Of a stretch of DNA of 64,000 nt, positions 46,995 through 55,868 are shown one piece after another. The notes beneath the pieces were generated by a model. The model worked only from the letters and a program-made list of their open reading frames with translations, was not told the DNA's origin and ran no database searches. The position numbers and the translations under genes are program-made. Source of the DNA: Mycolicibacterium setense (GTDB lineage Bacteria; Actinomycetota; Actinomycetes; Mycobacteriales; Mycobacteriaceae); assembly GCF_000805385.1 (NCBI RefSeq), contig NZ_JTJW01000009.1:434001-498000 (forward strand), read 5' to 3'. The stretch's first letter is position 1. Each line of letters starts with the position of its first letter.

Positions 46995-48303
46995 CCCGGT
47001 AGCGGCATCGGAATCCGCCCCGGCTGCCGAGCAGACCGCCGGATTCTCCCGGCGCAAGCTGTTCGGCGCCGCCGGCGTCACCGCTGCAGTGGTCGGCGCG
47101 GCCGGCGCGGGTGCGCTGGCCGGCCATGCTTCCGCTGCCAGCGTCCCGCACGGTGCCCTGCAAGGTCCTGTGCCGTTCCGTGGTGAGCGGCAGGCGGGCA
47201 TCATCACCGAGGCGCAGGACCGGATGCATTTCTGTTCCTTCGACGTCACCACCGACAACCGCGACGACGTCATCGCGCTGCTCAAGCAGTGGACCCAGAT
47301 GGCCGAGCGGATGACCCGCGGCGAGGAGACCGAAGAGGGCGGTGCGGTCGACGGCAATCCGTACGCACCGCCGTCAGACACCGGGGAGGCCCTGGGCCTG
47401 CCCGCCTCGCAGCTGACCTTGACCATCGGGTTCGGGCCGTCGTTCTTCCTCAAGGACGGCAAGGACCGCTTCGGTATCGCCGACAAGCGGCCCGCCGAGT
47501 TGAAGAACCTGCCGAAGTTCCCCAACGAGACCATGGACCCGGCCCGCTCAGGGGGCGACATCTGCGTGCAGGCGTGTGCGAACGACCCGCAGGTGGCGGT
47601 GCACGCGATCCGTAATCTGGCCCGGGTCGGGTTCGGCACGGTCGCGGTGCGCTACTCGCAGCTGGGCTTCGGCCGTACTTCGTCCACCACCCGCGACCAG
47701 GCCACGCCGCGAAACCTGTTCGGGTTCAAGGACGGAACCAACAACATCAAGGCCGACGAGTCCGAGCTGCTCGACAAGCAGGTCTGGGTCGCCGAGGGTG
47801 ACGGGCCGGCCTGGCTGACCGGCGGCACCTATCTGTTGACGCGACGCATCCGCATGCGCATCGAGAACTGGGACCGCACCACGCTGCTGGAGCAGGAACG
47901 CGTCATCGGCAGGCAGAAGGGCACGGGCGCACCCAACGGGTTGGCGGACGAGTTCGACGAGATCGACTTCGAGATCACCGACGGCAAGGGCAATCCCAAG
48001 GTCGACGTCGACGCACACGTCCGGCTGGTGTCGCCGCAGAACCTGGGTGGCATCGAAATCCTGCGCCGCGGTTACAACTTCACCGACGGCTCAGACGGAT
48101 TCGGCCACCTGGATGCGGGCCTGTTCTTCATCGCATTCGTGCGCAGCCCGGAGAAACAGTTCATCCCGATGCTGGGCGAGATGTCCCGCAAGGACGCGAT
48201 GAACGAGTACATCACCCACACGGGGACTGCCATCTTCGCCTGCCCGCCGGGGCTGCGTGACGGGGACACCTCGGCCTACTGGGGTTCGACGCTGTTCGAG
48301 TGA
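46975..48303 (+). CDS. efeB: DyP-type heme peroxidase EfeB
   Basis: This 442-residue protein has a twin-arginine signal (SRRKLFGAAG, Arg26-Arg27) and a DyP fold. The distal GXXDG motif reads GFKDG at 250-254 and a proximal-His candidate is in the NLGGIEIL-to-HLDAGLFFIAF region. EfeB oxidises ferrous iron or heme in the periplasm for uptake by EfeUO. The GTG start overlaps the end of efeO, an efeUOB order. Confidence 0.93.
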   Translation: MSSPTNDPVAASESAPAAEQTAGFSRRKLFGAAGVTAAVVGAAGAGALAGHASAASVPHGALQGPVPFRGERQAGIITEAQDRMHFCSFDVTTDNRDDVIALLKQWTQMAERMTRGEETEEGGAVDGNPYAPPSDTGEALGLPASQLTLTIGFGPSFFLKDGKDRFGIADKRPAELKNLPKFPNETMDPARSGGDICVQACANDPQVAVHAIRNLARVGFGTVAVRYSQLGFGRTSSTTRDQATPRNLFGFKDGTNNIKADESELLDKQVWVAEGDGPAWLTGGTYLLTRRIRMRIENWDRTTLLEQERVIGRQKGTGAPNGLADEFDEIDFEITDGKGNPKVDVDAHVRLVSPQNLGGIEILRRGYNFTDGSDGFGHLDAGLFFIAFVRSPEKQFIPMLGEMSRKDAMNEYITHTGTAIFACPPGLRDGDTSAYWGSTLFE

Positions 48304-48311
48304 TCTCGGGC

Positions 48312-49127
48312 TCAACCGTTGGGGCCGAGCAGGATCTGACTGAGCCGGGTGGTGGTCGCGACGCCATCGTCGTAGCCGCCCTGCCCGTTGAGCCCGTTCA
48401 TGATCGCCAGCGTGTAGCGCTGGTTCGGACCGGCGAAGCCGACCGAGTTGATCACCCAGCCGCCCTGCTCCTGCGACCACCCGTTCTTGTTACCGGGGCT
48501 CATCGACGGCCCGGCGCCCCACACGCCCCACTGCTGGTCCCCGCCGACCCGCTGCATTTCGGCGACCACGGCGGACGTATCGGCCGGATTCAGTTGGGCC
48601 AGCGTGTAATTCATCAACCGGTCGAGATCGTTGGTGGTGGATTTCTGGAAACCCCAGTACGGGAACATGTCACCAAATCCCGGCTGTGGCCGCAGGTCTG
48701 TCATGCCGTAGCGCGGGAAGCCGGCGTTGAACGCCTTGTGATCGGGTCCGCCGTAGCGGGTCCACAGCGAATCGGCCGCCGCGTTGTCGGAGTTCCGCAG
48801 CATGTTCTGCATGAGTTGCCGGTCGTTGCCCGACAAGCGCAGTGCCCCGGCACGTTCGCGGCTCAGCAGGTCGACCACCATCGCCAGCTTGATGGTGGAG
48901 GCGGTCCAGATCATCGCGTTCGCGTTGGCATTGGCGTACCGCGTGCCCGACGACCGATCACGCACCACATACCCGACGGTGCCCGGCCGTGACGCCAGAT
49001 ACGTGTCCGCCGCCGCGATGCGCGAGCGCAGATCACAACCAGTGGCCGCACAGTCCGCATTGGCTTGCGGTGCAACCGTTCCCAGGCTGAGCGCCAGGAC
49101 GACGGCAGCGATCCGCAGGACTCTCAC
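48312..49127 (-). CDS. Secreted beta-lactamase-like serine hydrolase
   Basis: This 271-residue protein has a signal peptide (cleavage near ANAD). The penicillin-binding motifs are present: STIK at 77-80, SDN at 113-115 and a KNG at 214-216 in place of KTG. The omega-loop Glu166 motif of class A enzymes (ExxLN) is not visible; STTNDLDRL stands there. It may be a weak beta-lactamase, a D,D-peptidase or an esterase. It is convergent with efeB, with 8 bp between the stops. Confidence 0.8.
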   Translation of the reverse strand: MRVLRIAAVVLALSLGTVAPQANADCAATGCDLRSRIAAADTYLASRPGTVGYVVRDRSSGTRYANANANAMIWTASTIKLAMVVDLLSRERAGALRLSGNDRQLMQNMLRNSDNAAADSLWTRYGGPDHKAFNAGFPRYGMTDLRPQPGFGDMFPYWGFQKSTTNDLDRLMNYTLAQLNPADTSAVVAEMQRVGGDQQWGVWGAGPSMSPGNKNGWSQEQGGWVINSVGFAGPNQRYTLAIMNGLNGQGGYDDGVATTTRLSQILLGPNG

Positions 49128-49303
49128 AGCCTCACGCTAGTTCGACCGGGCCGTACCCTCCTGCCCACACCGCCGTCGCGCGCCGAGCTGAAACCTCGCC
49201 GTTGTCAGTTCGTGACGGGCGAGGCCAGCACCCGTTCAGCCAGCCCCGAGGTGACGCGTTGTTCGCGGCGCTACGCTGTCGCGCACGGCGGGCAGTTCGG
49301 CTG

Positions 49304-50509
49304 TCAGTCGGAATCCGCGTCCTTGGCGTCCTCGGCGTCCTCGGCGCGGTCGATGTCCTGTGCGCCATCTGCTTCTTCGACGTCGTCGACGGCATCTCCG
49401 CCATCGACGGTCTCTGACGCATCGGCTTCGCCGGCGTCGTCCGATTCCTCGGCAGAGTCGGCGGAATCGACATCCACGACATCGTCGGATTCCTCGTCGG
49501 GATCCCCGGCATCGGTCGCCTCGACCTCAACCTCATCCGACTCGACCTCGTCGACCTCAAGTTCGGCAACCGCACCCGGCCAGTAGGTCCGCCACTCCTC
49601 CTCGGTGATCGACCCCAGCGGTGACACGTCGAGTTCCTCGGGGACGTCCTCACCACGACGGCCCGCGGCCACATCGGATTCCACCACCCGTACGGTGTCC
49701 ATGAACTCCAAAACCGCGTTGCGCAAGTCATTCTCAGGGTCAGCGTCCGCCGAAACCACCACTGACGTCAGCGCCGCGGGCACCAAGTCGGCGGGCAACC
49801 CGGCCTGCGCGACCCGGGCGAGCACCTTCTGTGCCAGCGCCAAAGCCGGTTGCCCCGTGGGCACATCGTCCATCGATGACCCGCGAGCCTTCACCTTCTG
49901 CTCCTGGGCCTTGCGCTGCTCCCACTGGGCCAGCTGCTCGTCCAGCGAAATCGATTCTCCGGCGAGCACTGCCGGCACACGGTTGCCGAGCTTGCGCACA
50001 AGCGAATCGGCGACGTCGTCGATATTGAACGGGTGCACGGGGGCATCTTCGGCGATGCGGGCGTGGAACAGCACCTGCAGCAGCACATCGCCGAGTTCTT
50101 CTCGCAGTTCGTCGGCGTTACCGCTGCGCACCGCGTCGAACAGTTCGTAGGTCTCCTCCAGGAGATAGCGACGCAGCGAATCGTGAGTCTGCTCGCTCTC
50201 CCACGGCCCGTCGGTGCGCAGCTTGTCCATCATCGCCACGGCGTCCACGAGCCGCTCCCCCGCCTGTGCCCGCGGGGCGGCAATCAACCGGTCGCCGGCT
50301 GCCAAACGGGTCTTGACGGCCGGATGCTCCGGGTCCGAGGACAGCAGCACGGGCGCATCCTCACCGTCGTATGCCGGCCGCGCCGCCGGCAGCGACCACG
50401 GCACCTTGACCGGCATTTCCTCGGTGTACTGCACATCACCGGTGAGCAGATCGATCGCGTCGACGGGGATCAGTGACGGACGTCGCGGGTCGACCAGGAC
50501 GACCGTCAT
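49304..50509 (-). CDS. mazG: Nucleoside triphosphate pyrophosphohydrolase MazG with acidic tail
   Basis: This 401-residue protein has a MazG core at about 85-200: DKLRTDGPWESEQTHDSLRR, the EExxE helix LLEETYELFDAV, and EELGDVLLQVLFHA with metal-binding acids. It hydrolyses oxidised or non-canonical NTPs. The M. tuberculosis protein (Rv1021) has about 325 residues; this one has an extra C-terminal stretch of about 80 residues that is almost only Asp, Glu, Ala, Val and Ser. The N-terminal 80 residues are as in the mycobacterial family. Confidence 0.92.
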   Translation of the reverse strand: MTVVLVDPRRPSLIPVDAIDLLTGDVQYTEEMPVKVPWSLPAARPAYDGEDAPVLLSSDPEHPAVKTRLAAGDRLIAAPRAQAGERLVDAVAMMDKLRTDGPWESEQTHDSLRRYLLEETYELFDAVRSGNADELREELGDVLLQVLFHARIAEDAPVHPFNIDDVADSLVRKLGNRVPAVLAGESISLDEQLAQWEQRKAQEQKVKARGSSMDDVPTGQPALALAQKVLARVAQAGLPADLVPAALTSVVVSADADPENDLRNAVLEFMDTVRVVESDVAAGRRGEDVPEELDVSPLGSITEEEWRTYWPGAVAELEVDEVESDEVEVEATDAGDPDEESDDVVDVDSADSAEESDDAGEADASETVDGGDAVDDVEEADGAQDIDRAEDAEDAKDADSD

Positions 50510-50637
50510 CGGGCTTCACCCCTCACCATTTCGACGAGATTTGCTGATCTCGGTTATACCAACACTTTGCCGGACTTCGACGCACCCGTGAGCACGGCTA
50601 ACGCTGCGATTCGCGGCCCCGAACTGTCCCCACACGG

Positions 50638-50671
50638 GATGGCCGCCCTGCCCGAAGGCAAGGCGGCCATC
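50638..50671. terminator. Terminator hairpin of the repeat-protein gene
   Basis: GATGGCCGCC (50638-50647) and GGCGGCCATC (50662-50671) form a perfect 10-bp stem with a 14-nt loop. It starts 17 bp downstream of the repeat-protein stop on the minus strand. Confidence 0.6.
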
Positions 50672-50688
50672 ATGTCACAGCCGGTGAC

Positions 50689-51282
50689 TTACGACTCCGG
50701 CGGGAACTCGCCTTCCGGAATCACCCAGTGACCTGGGGTCTCGTCGAAAAACGGATTGACGATGCCGTTAACCGTCGGCAACTTCTTCAGCTGACCGGGC
50801 GGAATTCCGAAGAATGGATTGGCAACGCCGTTGACAACCGGTGAATTCATCAACTGCCCCGGGGCGATGTTCTCGTTCGGCAGCCGGAAGAAATTGTTCA
50901 CCTCCGGGAACTGCACGGTGGGCACGTTCACATCAGGAACATTCACACTCGGCACATTCACATCAGGAACGTTCACACTCGGCACATTCACATCAGGAAC
51001 ATTCACACTCGGCACATTCACATCAGGAACGTTCACGCTCGGCACGTTCACATCGGGAACGTTCACGCTGGGCACGTTCGCATCGGGAACGTTGACGCTC
51101 GGCACGTTCACATCCGGAACGTTCACACCAGGCAGGTTCACGTTCGGGACAGCCGGACCAGGGATCGGAGGCGGCTGGGGTACGTCCGGCGCGGCTGCTG
51201 CCAGGCCTGCGCCTAACCCGAGCCCGCCGAGTCCCAGTGCACCGGCCATCGTGGTGGTTACTGCGATCTTCTTGATTTTCAT
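50689..51282 (-). CDS. Secreted protein with tandem decapeptide NVPSVNVPDV repeats
   Basis: This 197-residue protein starts at the ATG at 51282 with AAGGAG five bases upstream. The signal peptide is MKIKKIAVTTTMAGALGLGG followed by a cleavage near AAAAPD. Residues about 40-115 consist of 7-8 copies of a ten-residue N-V-P-(D/S)-V pair repeat, and the C-terminal part has two PGQL...VNG(V/I)xNPFF units. The strict two-residue hydrophobic alternation suggests an elastin-like or beta-strand wall-associated protein. There are no Cys residues. The function is unknown; it resembles other mycobacterial repeat exported proteins. Confidence 0.75.
   Translation of the reverse strand: MKIKKIAVTTTMAGALGLGGLGLGAGLAAAAPDVPQPPPIPGPAVPNVNLPGVNVPDVNVPSVNVPDANVPSVNVPDVNVPSVNVPDVNVPSVNVPDVNVPSVNVPDVNVPSVNVPDVNVPTVQFPEVNNFFRLPNENIAPGQLMNSPVVNGVANPFFGIPPGQLKKLPTVNGIVNPFFDETPGHWVIPEGEFPPES
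50921..51150. repeat. 30-bp tandem repeats coding for the decapeptide
   Basis: About seven 30-bp units are nearly identical at the DNA level, differing at a few third positions (attcac/gttcac, catcaggaac/catcgggaac). The homogeneity implies recent duplication or gene conversion, so copy number is likely to vary between strains. Confidence 0.85.
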
Positions 51283-51517
51283 GGTCACTCCTTCGCCTTG
51301 CGTCACCGCGACGATCACCTATCGGTAGCAATCGCGTGATGTTCGGTTTAGGAAATTGCATGACCGCCCTCTGGCCGACGATCTTGCCGCCTCTTCATTG
51401 ACGACAATGCAATACCTTGACCCCCCGACGTGTATGTCGGATCGCAGCGCCGGAGCGTTATCAGCAATGACGAATTCGATTCCCGCCGGCACGCAGAAAT
51501 GCGCGACCACCAGGCAA

Positions 51518-54500
51518 TCAGCGCGAAAAATCGAGATCCGCGGTGATATCGACGCTGTCCTGCGCCTGACCGTGCAGAACCAGCACCAGACCAGCCACCA
51601 TTCGGACAATGTCGAGGTCACGGATCCGCGGCGAGCCGATGCCGTCGCTCTCACGTGGGATCGGCACCTGAACAACCGATGTGGTGGCCCGGTAGTGCGC
51701 ACCGGGGTACATCCGCTTGAGCCGCAGCTGCGCGGAATCGGGCAGCACCAGCGGTGACAGCTTGATCGTCGACGCCGACACGGCGCCGATCTCGGTGATG
51801 CCGTACTCGCGGCACAACAGCCGCAACCGCGCCACCGCCACCAACCGCTGGGCCTCCACCGGAAGCGGTCCGTAGCGGTCGACGAGTTCGTCCACCACGG
51901 CTTTCACGGCGGCCTCGTCCGTGGCCGCAGCCAGTCGCCGGTAGCCTTCCAGCCGCAGCCGGTCACTGCCGATGTACTCCGGCGGCAGATGTGCATCGAC
52001 CGGCAGATCGACCCGCACCTCTTTCGGTTCCTCCGGTGTGGCAACGGTTTTCCCGTCGGCCGCGGCCCGATAGGCCTCCACGGCCTCGCCGACCAGCCGT
52101 ACATACAGGTCGAAACCGACGCCCGCCACGTGACCGGACTGCTCCACCCCGAGCACATTGCCCGCGCCGCGGATCTCCAGGTCCTTCATCGCCACGGCCA
52201 TACCGGCGCCCAGCTCGTTGTTCTGCGCGATGGTGGCCAGCCGGTCATATGCCGTCTCGGTCAGCGGCGAATTGGGTGGGTACAGGAAGTAGGCGTAACC
52301 ACGTTCGCGGCTGCGGCCCACCCGGCCACGCAGCTGATGCAGCTGCGAGAGCCCGAAGGTGTCGGCCCGCTCGACGATCAACGTGTTGGCGTTGGAGATG
52401 TCCAGGCCGGTCTCGACGATCGTGGTGCAGACCAGGATGTCGTACTCACGGTTCCAGAAACCCTCGACGGTTTTCTCCAGGGTCTCCTCGTTCATCTGTC
52501 CATGCGCCACGACGACCCGCGCCTCGGGCACCAGCTGGCGGATCCGCGCCGCGGCCTGGTCGATGGTGCGCACCCGGTTGTGGATGTAGAACACCTGCCC
52601 GTCACGCAGCAGCTCACGGCGCAGCGCCGCGGCCACCTGCTTGTCGTCTTGCGGGCCGACGTAGGTCAGCACCGGGTAGCGCTCCTCGGGCGGGGTGAGG
52701 ATCGTCGACATCTCGCGGATGCCGGCCAGGCTCATCTCCAGGGTGCGCGGGATCGGTGTGGCGCTCATGGTGAGCACGTCGACGTGGGTGCGCATCGACT
52801 TGATGTGTTCTTTGTGCTCGACGCCGAACCGCTGTTCCTCGTCAACGATGATGAGGCCCAAGTCTTTCCAGGTCACACCGGTCTGCAGCAGCCGGTGCGT
52901 ACCGATCACCACGTCCACCGACCCGTCGGCCATGCCCTCCATGGTGGTCCGCGACTCGGCCGGGTCGGTGAACCGCGACAGTCCCTTCACCGTCACCGGG
53001 AAGCCGGCCATCCGGTTGGTGAAGGTCTGCAGATGCTGGTCGGCCAGCAGCGTCGTGGGCACCAGCACCGCCACCTGCTTACCGTCCTGCACAGCCTTGA
53101 ACGCCGCCCGCACCGCGATCTCGGTCTTGCCGTAGCCCACGTCGCCACAGATCACCCGGTCCATCGGGACCGGCTTCTCCATATCGGATTTGACCTCGGT
53201 GATGGCGGTCAGCTGATCCACCGTCTCGGTGAAGCCGAACGCATCCTCCATCTCGTTCTGCCACGGCGTGTCGGGGCTGAACGCATGCCCTGGCGCCGAT
53301 TGCCGCTTCGCGTACAGCGCCACCAGTTCACTGGCGATCTCACGAACAGCCTTGCGGGCCTTGGTCTTCGTGTTGGCCCAGTCGCTTCCGCCGAGTTTCG
53401 ACAGCGACGGCGCTTCACCACCGACGTAACGTGAGAGCTGATCCAGCGAATCCATCGGCACGTAGAGGCGATCGGCTCCGCCGCCTCGCTTCGACGAGGC
53501 GTACTCAAGGACCAGGTATTCGCGTCGGGCCCCGCCGACCACCCGCTCCGTCATCTCGACGAACTTGCCGATGCCGTGCTGATCGTGCACCACGAGGTCG
53601 CCGGCGCTCAACGCCAACGGATCGACGACGTTACGACGTTTGGCCGCAAGCCTTTTTCCCTCTGAGGCCGTCACCCGGTTACCGGTCAAATCGGTCTCGG
53701 TGATGATCACGAGCTTGGCCCCGGGCAGGATCACGCCGTCGTGCAGCGGCCCTTTGAGCACCCCGACCACACCGGGCTTGGGAGCTGTTCCGGGCTCCAA
53801 CATCGCTGCGGGCGTGTCGGATTCACCGAGCTGCTCCACGATGCGATGTGCGGTACCGGTGCCCGGGGTGACCACCGCGGCATGCCCGCCAGTGGCCACG
53901 TGGGCCCGCAGCATCGCGAAGATCTCCTCGAGACTCTGCTGACTGCGCGCCGAGGGTGAGGGCCGCAGGTCGAGCTCGGTGGCCTTGCCGTCAGGCAGCT
54001 GGCTCAGCGTCCACCACGGGTGCCCACCGGCCACGGCGTCTTCACGGGCCTGCGAGAAGGGAACGAATCCGGACGCGCCCAACGCCTCGATGTCGATCGG
54101 CGCATCGCCACCGACCGCGGCCACCGACCAGGAGGCCTCCAGGAATTCCTGCCCGGTCTTGATCAGGTCGGCCGCGCGGGTACGCACCTTCTCCGGGTCG
54201 CACAACAGCACCGGGGCACCCGCCGGCAGGTGATGCGTCAGCGTGGTGGGCTGCACCGGGTGCAGCAACGGCAGCAGCGCCTCCATGCCGTCCACCGGGA
54301 TGCCCTCGGCGAGTTTGGCCAGCATGTCCGGCACGCTGCCCGGGACGTTGTTCTCGTGGACGGGGTGCTCCTGGGACAGCACCGCGGCACGCTCACGCAC
54401 CTCGGCGGTCATCAGCAGCTCGCGGCACGGCACCGCGACCACGTCCTGCACCGGGATCTCGGGAATCGAACGCTGGTCGGCGATCGCGAACATCCGCATC

Positions 54501-55150
54501 TCTGAGATCTCGTCACCCCAGAACTCGACACGCACCGGGTGCTCGGCTGTCGGCGGGAACAGGTCGAGGATGCCGCCGCGGACAGCGAACTCCCCGCGTT
54601 TGCCGACCATGTCGACGCGCGTGTAGGCCAGGTCCACCAGCCGGGCGATGACGGCCTCGAACTCCGCTTCGGCGCCGACGGTGAGGGTGACCGGCTCCGT
54701 GCTCACCACATCGGGGGCCATCGGTTGCAGCAGCGAGCGCGTGGTGGTGACGATCACCCGCAGCGGCGGCCCCAGTCTCGCGTCGTCGGGATGGGCGAGC
54801 CGACGCAACAGCAACAATCGGGCACCGACAGTCTCGACACCCGGGGACAAACGTTCGTGCGGCAGCGTCTCCCACGACGGGAACAGGGCGACGGCTTCGC
54901 CGATCACACCGCGCAGTTCGGCGGTCAGGTCGTCGGCTTCGCGCCCGGTGGCGGCAACCACCAGCAGCGGCCCCTGTTGGGCCAGGCCGGCAGCCACCAG
55001 CACGCGGGCACTGGCCGGGCCGACCAGCGCGAGATCGGCGGGCCGGTCGGCGGCACGGCGAAGCACGTCCTGCAAGGACGGGTCGGTCAATGCCAGTTCA
55101 ACGAGACCCGCAATCGGGGTCTGGACATGGTTGTGCCCCGGTGCGGTCAT
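51518..55150 (-). CDS. mfd: Transcription-repair coupling factor Mfd
   Basis: This 1210-residue ATP-dependent translocase has an N-terminal UvrB-homology region (about 40-350), an RNA-polymerase-interacting RID domain with LVVHDQHGIGKF (near 520), helicase motifs with Walker A GDVGYGKT (near 668), DEEQRF (near 768), TATPIPRTL and the TRG motif, and a C-terminal UvrA-binding domain. It displaces stalled RNA polymerase and recruits UvrAB. The ATG at 55150 has no strong ribosome-binding site. It is followed on the same strand by the repeat-protein gene after a 235-bp gap. Confidence 0.97.
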   Translation of the reverse strand: MTAPGHNHVQTPIAGLVELALTDPSLQDVLRRAADRPADLALVGPASARVLVAAGLAQQGPLLVVAATGREADDLTAELRGVIGEAVALFPSWETLPHERLSPGVETVGARLLLLRRLAHPDDARLGPPLRVIVTTTRSLLQPMAPDVVSTEPVTLTVGAEAEFEAVIARLVDLAYTRVDMVGKRGEFAVRGGILDLFPPTAEHPVRVEFWGDEISEMRMFAIADQRSIPEIPVQDVVAVPCRELLMTAEVRERAAVLSQEHPVHENNVPGSVPDMLAKLAEGIPVDGMEALLPLLHPVQPTTLTHHLPAGAPVLLCDPEKVRTRAADLIKTGQEFLEASWSVAAVGGDAPIDIEALGASGFVPFSQAREDAVAGGHPWWTLSQLPDGKATELDLRPSPSARSQQSLEEIFAMLRAHVATGGHAAVVTPGTGTAHRIVEQLGESDTPAAMLEPGTAPKPGVVGVLKGPLHDGVILPGAKLVIITETDLTGNRVTASEGKRLAAKRRNVVDPLALSAGDLVVHDQHGIGKFVEMTERVVGGARREYLVLEYASSKRGGGADRLYVPMDSLDQLSRYVGGEAPSLSKLGGSDWANTKTKARKAVREIASELVALYAKRQSAPGHAFSPDTPWQNEMEDAFGFTETVDQLTAITEVKSDMEKPVPMDRVICGDVGYGKTEIAVRAAFKAVQDGKQVAVLVPTTLLADQHLQTFTNRMAGFPVTVKGLSRFTDPAESRTTMEGMADGSVDVVIGTHRLLQTGVTWKDLGLIIVDEEQRFGVEHKEHIKSMRTHVDVLTMSATPIPRTLEMSLAGIREMSTILTPPEERYPVLTYVGPQDDKQVAAALRRELLRDGQVFYIHNRVRTIDQAAARIRQLVPEARVVVAHGQMNEETLEKTVEGFWNREYDILVCTTIVETGLDISNANTLIVERADTFGLSQLHQLRGRVGRSRERGYAYFLYPPNSPLTETAYDRLATIAQNNELGAGMAVAMKDLEIRGAGNVLGVEQSGHVAGVGFDLYVRLVGEAVEAYRAAADGKTVATPEEPKEVRVDLPVDAHLPPEYIGSDRLRLEGYRRLAAATDEAAVKAVVDELVDRYGPLPVEAQRLVAVARLRLLCREYGITEIGAVSASTIKLSPLVLPDSAQLRLKRMYPGAHYRATTSVVQVPIPRESDGIGSPRIRDLDIVRMVAGLVLVLHGQAQDSVDITADLDFSR

Positions 55151-55217
55151 GATGAGGCCATTCTACGGGCCCCCGATTTCGGCTCCGCCCCGATCTCCGC
55201 GGGGAGATCATGGACCG

Positions 55218-55787
55218 ATGAAGCGTTGGGCAGCGGCGCTCGCGGTGGTGCTGACGGTGGCGCTCGCGATCATCTGGCTGACCAATCGGGACACGTCGAC
55301 ATCCACGCACGAGGCGGTACCGACGCACCTCGGACCGGACGGCATACCCGACTTCGCCGCCTACCCGGCCGTCGACCCAGCCCAGTACGTCCTGCGCCAG
55401 GGCCAAGGTTTCCCGGTCCAAGGGTTTCGCACACCCGCGGGTTTCGTCTGTCTGACCACCCAACACCGGGCGATGTACGCACTGGACTGCCGCGGGCCGT
55501 TCGTCGACGCCCCCGACGGTGCCAACCTCGCGCACTTGTTCAGTTACGGCACCACCAACGGCGCGATCCCGATCGACTTCTCCCACACCGACAAGCCACT
55601 CAGTCCGGTCGACGGTCTGCGCGAGGACGAGGCGCCGATGCTGCCCGCCGGCGAGCGCTTCGACCTCGGCAACGCCACCTGCGTCCACACCGACGACATC
55701 TTGCTGGCCTGCCGGATGGCGGACCCGGTGAAGGGCAACGGGTTCATCGCGACCACCACGGATACGAGGACGTTCGGCAGAACCTGA
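55218..55787 (+). CDS. Exported or membrane-anchored protein, unknown (189 aa)
   Basis: It starts MKRWAAALAVVLTVALAIIW, a signal anchor or signal peptide, with GGGGAG upstream. The mature part has four cysteines (GFVCLTT, LDCRGPF, NATCVHTD, LLACRMAD) that could form two disulfides, typical of small secreted mycobacterial proteins with an FRTPAGFVCLTT core. I recognise the style of this family but not a function. It is divergent from mfd with a 67-bp gap. Confidence 0.75.
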   Translation: MKRWAAALAVVLTVALAIIWLTNRDTSTSTHEAVPTHLGPDGIPDFAAYPAVDPAQYVLRQGQGFPVQGFRTPAGFVCLTTQHRAMYALDCRGPFVDAPDGANLAHLFSYGTTNGAIPIDFSHTDKPLSPVDGLREDEAPMLPAGERFDLGNATCVHTDDILLACRMADPVKGNGFIATTTDTRTFGRT

Positions 55788-55868
55788 GGCCGTCAAGATC
55801 GGGCCGGCCGCCGTCAAGGGATCGTCAAGGCCGATGACGCAGGCCCCGGCGAGGCCGACGGTGTAGTC

